From Aldrovandia affinis (taxonomy: Eukaryota > Chordata > Actinopteri > Notacanthiformes > Halosauridae), in contig JAINUG010000007.1 of assembly GCA_029706075.1 (NCBI GenBank), positions 8,061,501 through 8,125,500 of the forward strand: a DNA stretch of 64,000 bases, in the 5' to 3' direction. Made by a program: the position numbers and the translations under genes. The notes under the pieces were generated by a model. The model saw nothing but the letters and a program-made list of their open reading frames with translations. It did no database searches and had not been told where the DNA came from. Positions 62,346-64,000 of the stretch are shown piece by piece (positions within the stretch are counted from its first letter, which is position 1; the number at the start of each line of letters is the position of its first letter).

Positions 62346-64000
62346 AGGGCCTGTATTGAGTTGGAAAGGCAAATTGAAAGGGACCTACCCACAGGTGTTT
62401 GGTTTGTAATTGTGCACGTTGTTAGTTTTGATGTCATCGTCATTATTATGGGCTGGTCTTTGCAACAAACACTTTGGTCCGGGGAGGGGGATGGGTGGGT
62501 GGGGGTGCAGGGAGGGCTCTTTTGCAACCAGACTCGGAATCGCTAATGGTGTATTCTTCAGCGTTTTACCCCGTTTCTGAATCTTTTCCTTTAAATCAAA
62601 CGTGCCGCCTCTGGGTAATTGCGGCCTGCTCGACCCCCTGCGGTGAGCCTCATACAACTGTAATCCCCCTGACAACTCCAACTTGGCTCCAACTTGGCAC
62701 CCGTCCCATTCCTCAGCAAAAAACACTGAGTTTGAATTAAGAGGATGAAGAGGATAATTATTAGATTCAGAAACAGTTTCCCAGCAAAAAAAAAAAAAAC
62801 CTGTTGGTGTTCAGCACTGTGGAAAAGTGTTTATGGTGCAGAAAACGCAGGGCTCCTGTGATTCGGCTGCCATGAGAGGGCCCTCTTTCCACCTCTTCAT
62901 CACTGGCTGTACAAATACATAGATAAATTAAACAAGGGAACTTTTCAGGGTGGAGTGGACTGGCTGAAAGGAGTTATTTTGTTCCAAAGCTTGGAATGTT
63001 TTTGTCATGCTGGGACCTGGTCTTTTGCCTCAGCGCGGTTGAGTTTAGAGTGTCAGCTCCACGTCCATCCGCTCTGTCAGCTCAATCGTTGATTAGCTTA
63101 TTTACTTCTCTGTGTATTTGTTCACTCATTACTCTTCTCTGTGCCCTTGCACAGTAAAGGCCAGGTAAGGTTCGGTTTGAGGTTCCTAGACTATAGCACT
63201 GGTCTGTACCACCAGGCCAGAAGGTTTTTTGGTATAAATGGTGTCCCTGTGAGTGAAGGATTTGGAATGTTGGGGATGTCTGGTCAGAAGAGGATAGAAG
63301 AAATTGAACAGTACAGATTTTGACCATCACCGTAGTGATGATAAGCGCTGCCTCTCCTCCTTCTGTGCATAGGATTACAGTGGGTGTGAATTAGCGTGGC
63401 TCAAGTGGTGCAAACCATCTCTGCTCCTGCACCTGATGCTCATTGCTCCCCCTGTCCCCTCCCATGCCCTGCACTGGCAGAGCTGCCCGCACCCTGTACC
63501 CCAGTGCCAGATGGCTCTATTGATATGGCGTCCCCACCAATCAGAGCGCACTCCCGAGCAAACCCTCCTGGAGAACACCTGAATAAAAAGGACAATTTCT
63601 CACGTCATCACATTGGAAAAGTTCTATCATTCACATACACGGCACACATTTCCAGCCAAGCGATTCCAATAGCTCCACCGTGTTGCTCGTACTGCACGTG
63701 TTCCAAGAGCCTCCCTTTCCAGAGAGTGCTTTTTATTCTGTTTTCACCCACAGCCATGCTTGCCAAACCATTGTCACTTGTGTCCTGTCAGTAGCGTTGA
63801 AAGAGCTGCGTTTCCCTGTGCCCACATAGGGATACCACATTAACTCACAGTGAGACACAGCTCCACACGCATAGGGACTCCTTTTTCCACATGATTTGGG
63901 GATCATGACTGGCTTAGCATTGTGTCACAGCTCAAACAAATCTAAAACACCATCTGTCATAAGATTTGGGGTATTTTCTGCCTGTAACAATACAATCCAG
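62346..64000. other. ELP4 intron, TE-free, partly conserved-looking
   Basis: No transposon is seen. Patches such as ctctgggtaattgcggcctg (62609) and caatcgttgattagcttatt (63082) may be regulatory. The ORFs at 63141-63323 and 63396-63794 have no domain. I found no final ELP4 exon and no PAX6 exon before the window ends. Confidence 0.4.

Noticed and set aside
14870-64000. Last ELP4 exon or PAX6 exons
   Set aside because: Looked for codons of the human-like RLHLPPD...KKHLDF tail and for paired-box or homeobox peptides. None recognised on either strand by eye.
1-64000. CRISPR arrays, operons or bacterial-type signals
   Set aside because: Tandem repeats here are microsatellites, minisatellites or transposon ends. 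Introns, SINEs and LINEs show a vertebrate nuclear genome.

Overview
This is vertebrate nuclear DNA, almost certainly from a ray-finned fish. Two short coding exons with canonical splice sites (12977-13085 and 14763-14869, + strand) encode a stretch of Elongator subunit 4 (ELP4) that matches the vertebrate protein closely. Most of the rest is intron. The repeats are typical of fish: many Tc1-like transposon families, L2 and CR1 LINEs, PIF/Harbinger, hAT and piggyBac-like elements, a tRNA-derived SINE, and (TA)n and (CA)n microsatellites. The species cannot be fixed from the sequence.

Layout. 1-9.2 kb: L2 endonuclease fragment, broken hAT transposase, then four Tc1 elements (A-D) end to end. 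9.2-12.9 kb: intron with simple repeats and a 645-bp foldback MITE in TTAA. 12.98-14.87 kb: the two ELP4 exons. 14.9-18.6 kb: TE-poor intron with homeodomain-core-rich blocks. 18.7-30.3 kb: nested transposons (Tc1-E carrying a piggyBac-like element; Tc1-F carrying a Harbinger element that carries an L2 tail; Tc1-G; Tc1-H carrying a solo LTR; a Gypsy-like gag fossil; a Harbinger remnant; Tc1-I carrying a LINE tail). 30.5-34.6 kb: a nearly full-length CR1 LINE on the minus strand, followed by a Tc1 relic. 35-41 kb: mostly TE-poor intron, broken by a MITE with a hAT-like element inside it. 41.2-48.0 kb: Tc1-K, -L and -M (M looks young) and another DNA element. 48.0-64.0 kb: mostly TE-poor, conserved-looking intron with two SINEs, one L2 tail, one THAP-coding DNA transposon and Tc1-N.

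How it works together. In vertebrates ELP4 lies tail-to-tail with PAX6, and ELP4's large last introns hold long-range PAX6 enhancers (the downstream regulatory region, including SIMO in intron 9). The exon at 14763-14869 ends at the residue that precedes the last coding exon in human ELP4, and I see no last exon in the remaining 49 kb. The right-hand three quarters of the window is therefore probably this regulatory intron. The TE-free islands dense in TAATTA/TTAATGG-type cores are candidate PAX6-domain enhancers. That reading is inference from gene identity plus base composition. It was not tested by alignment.
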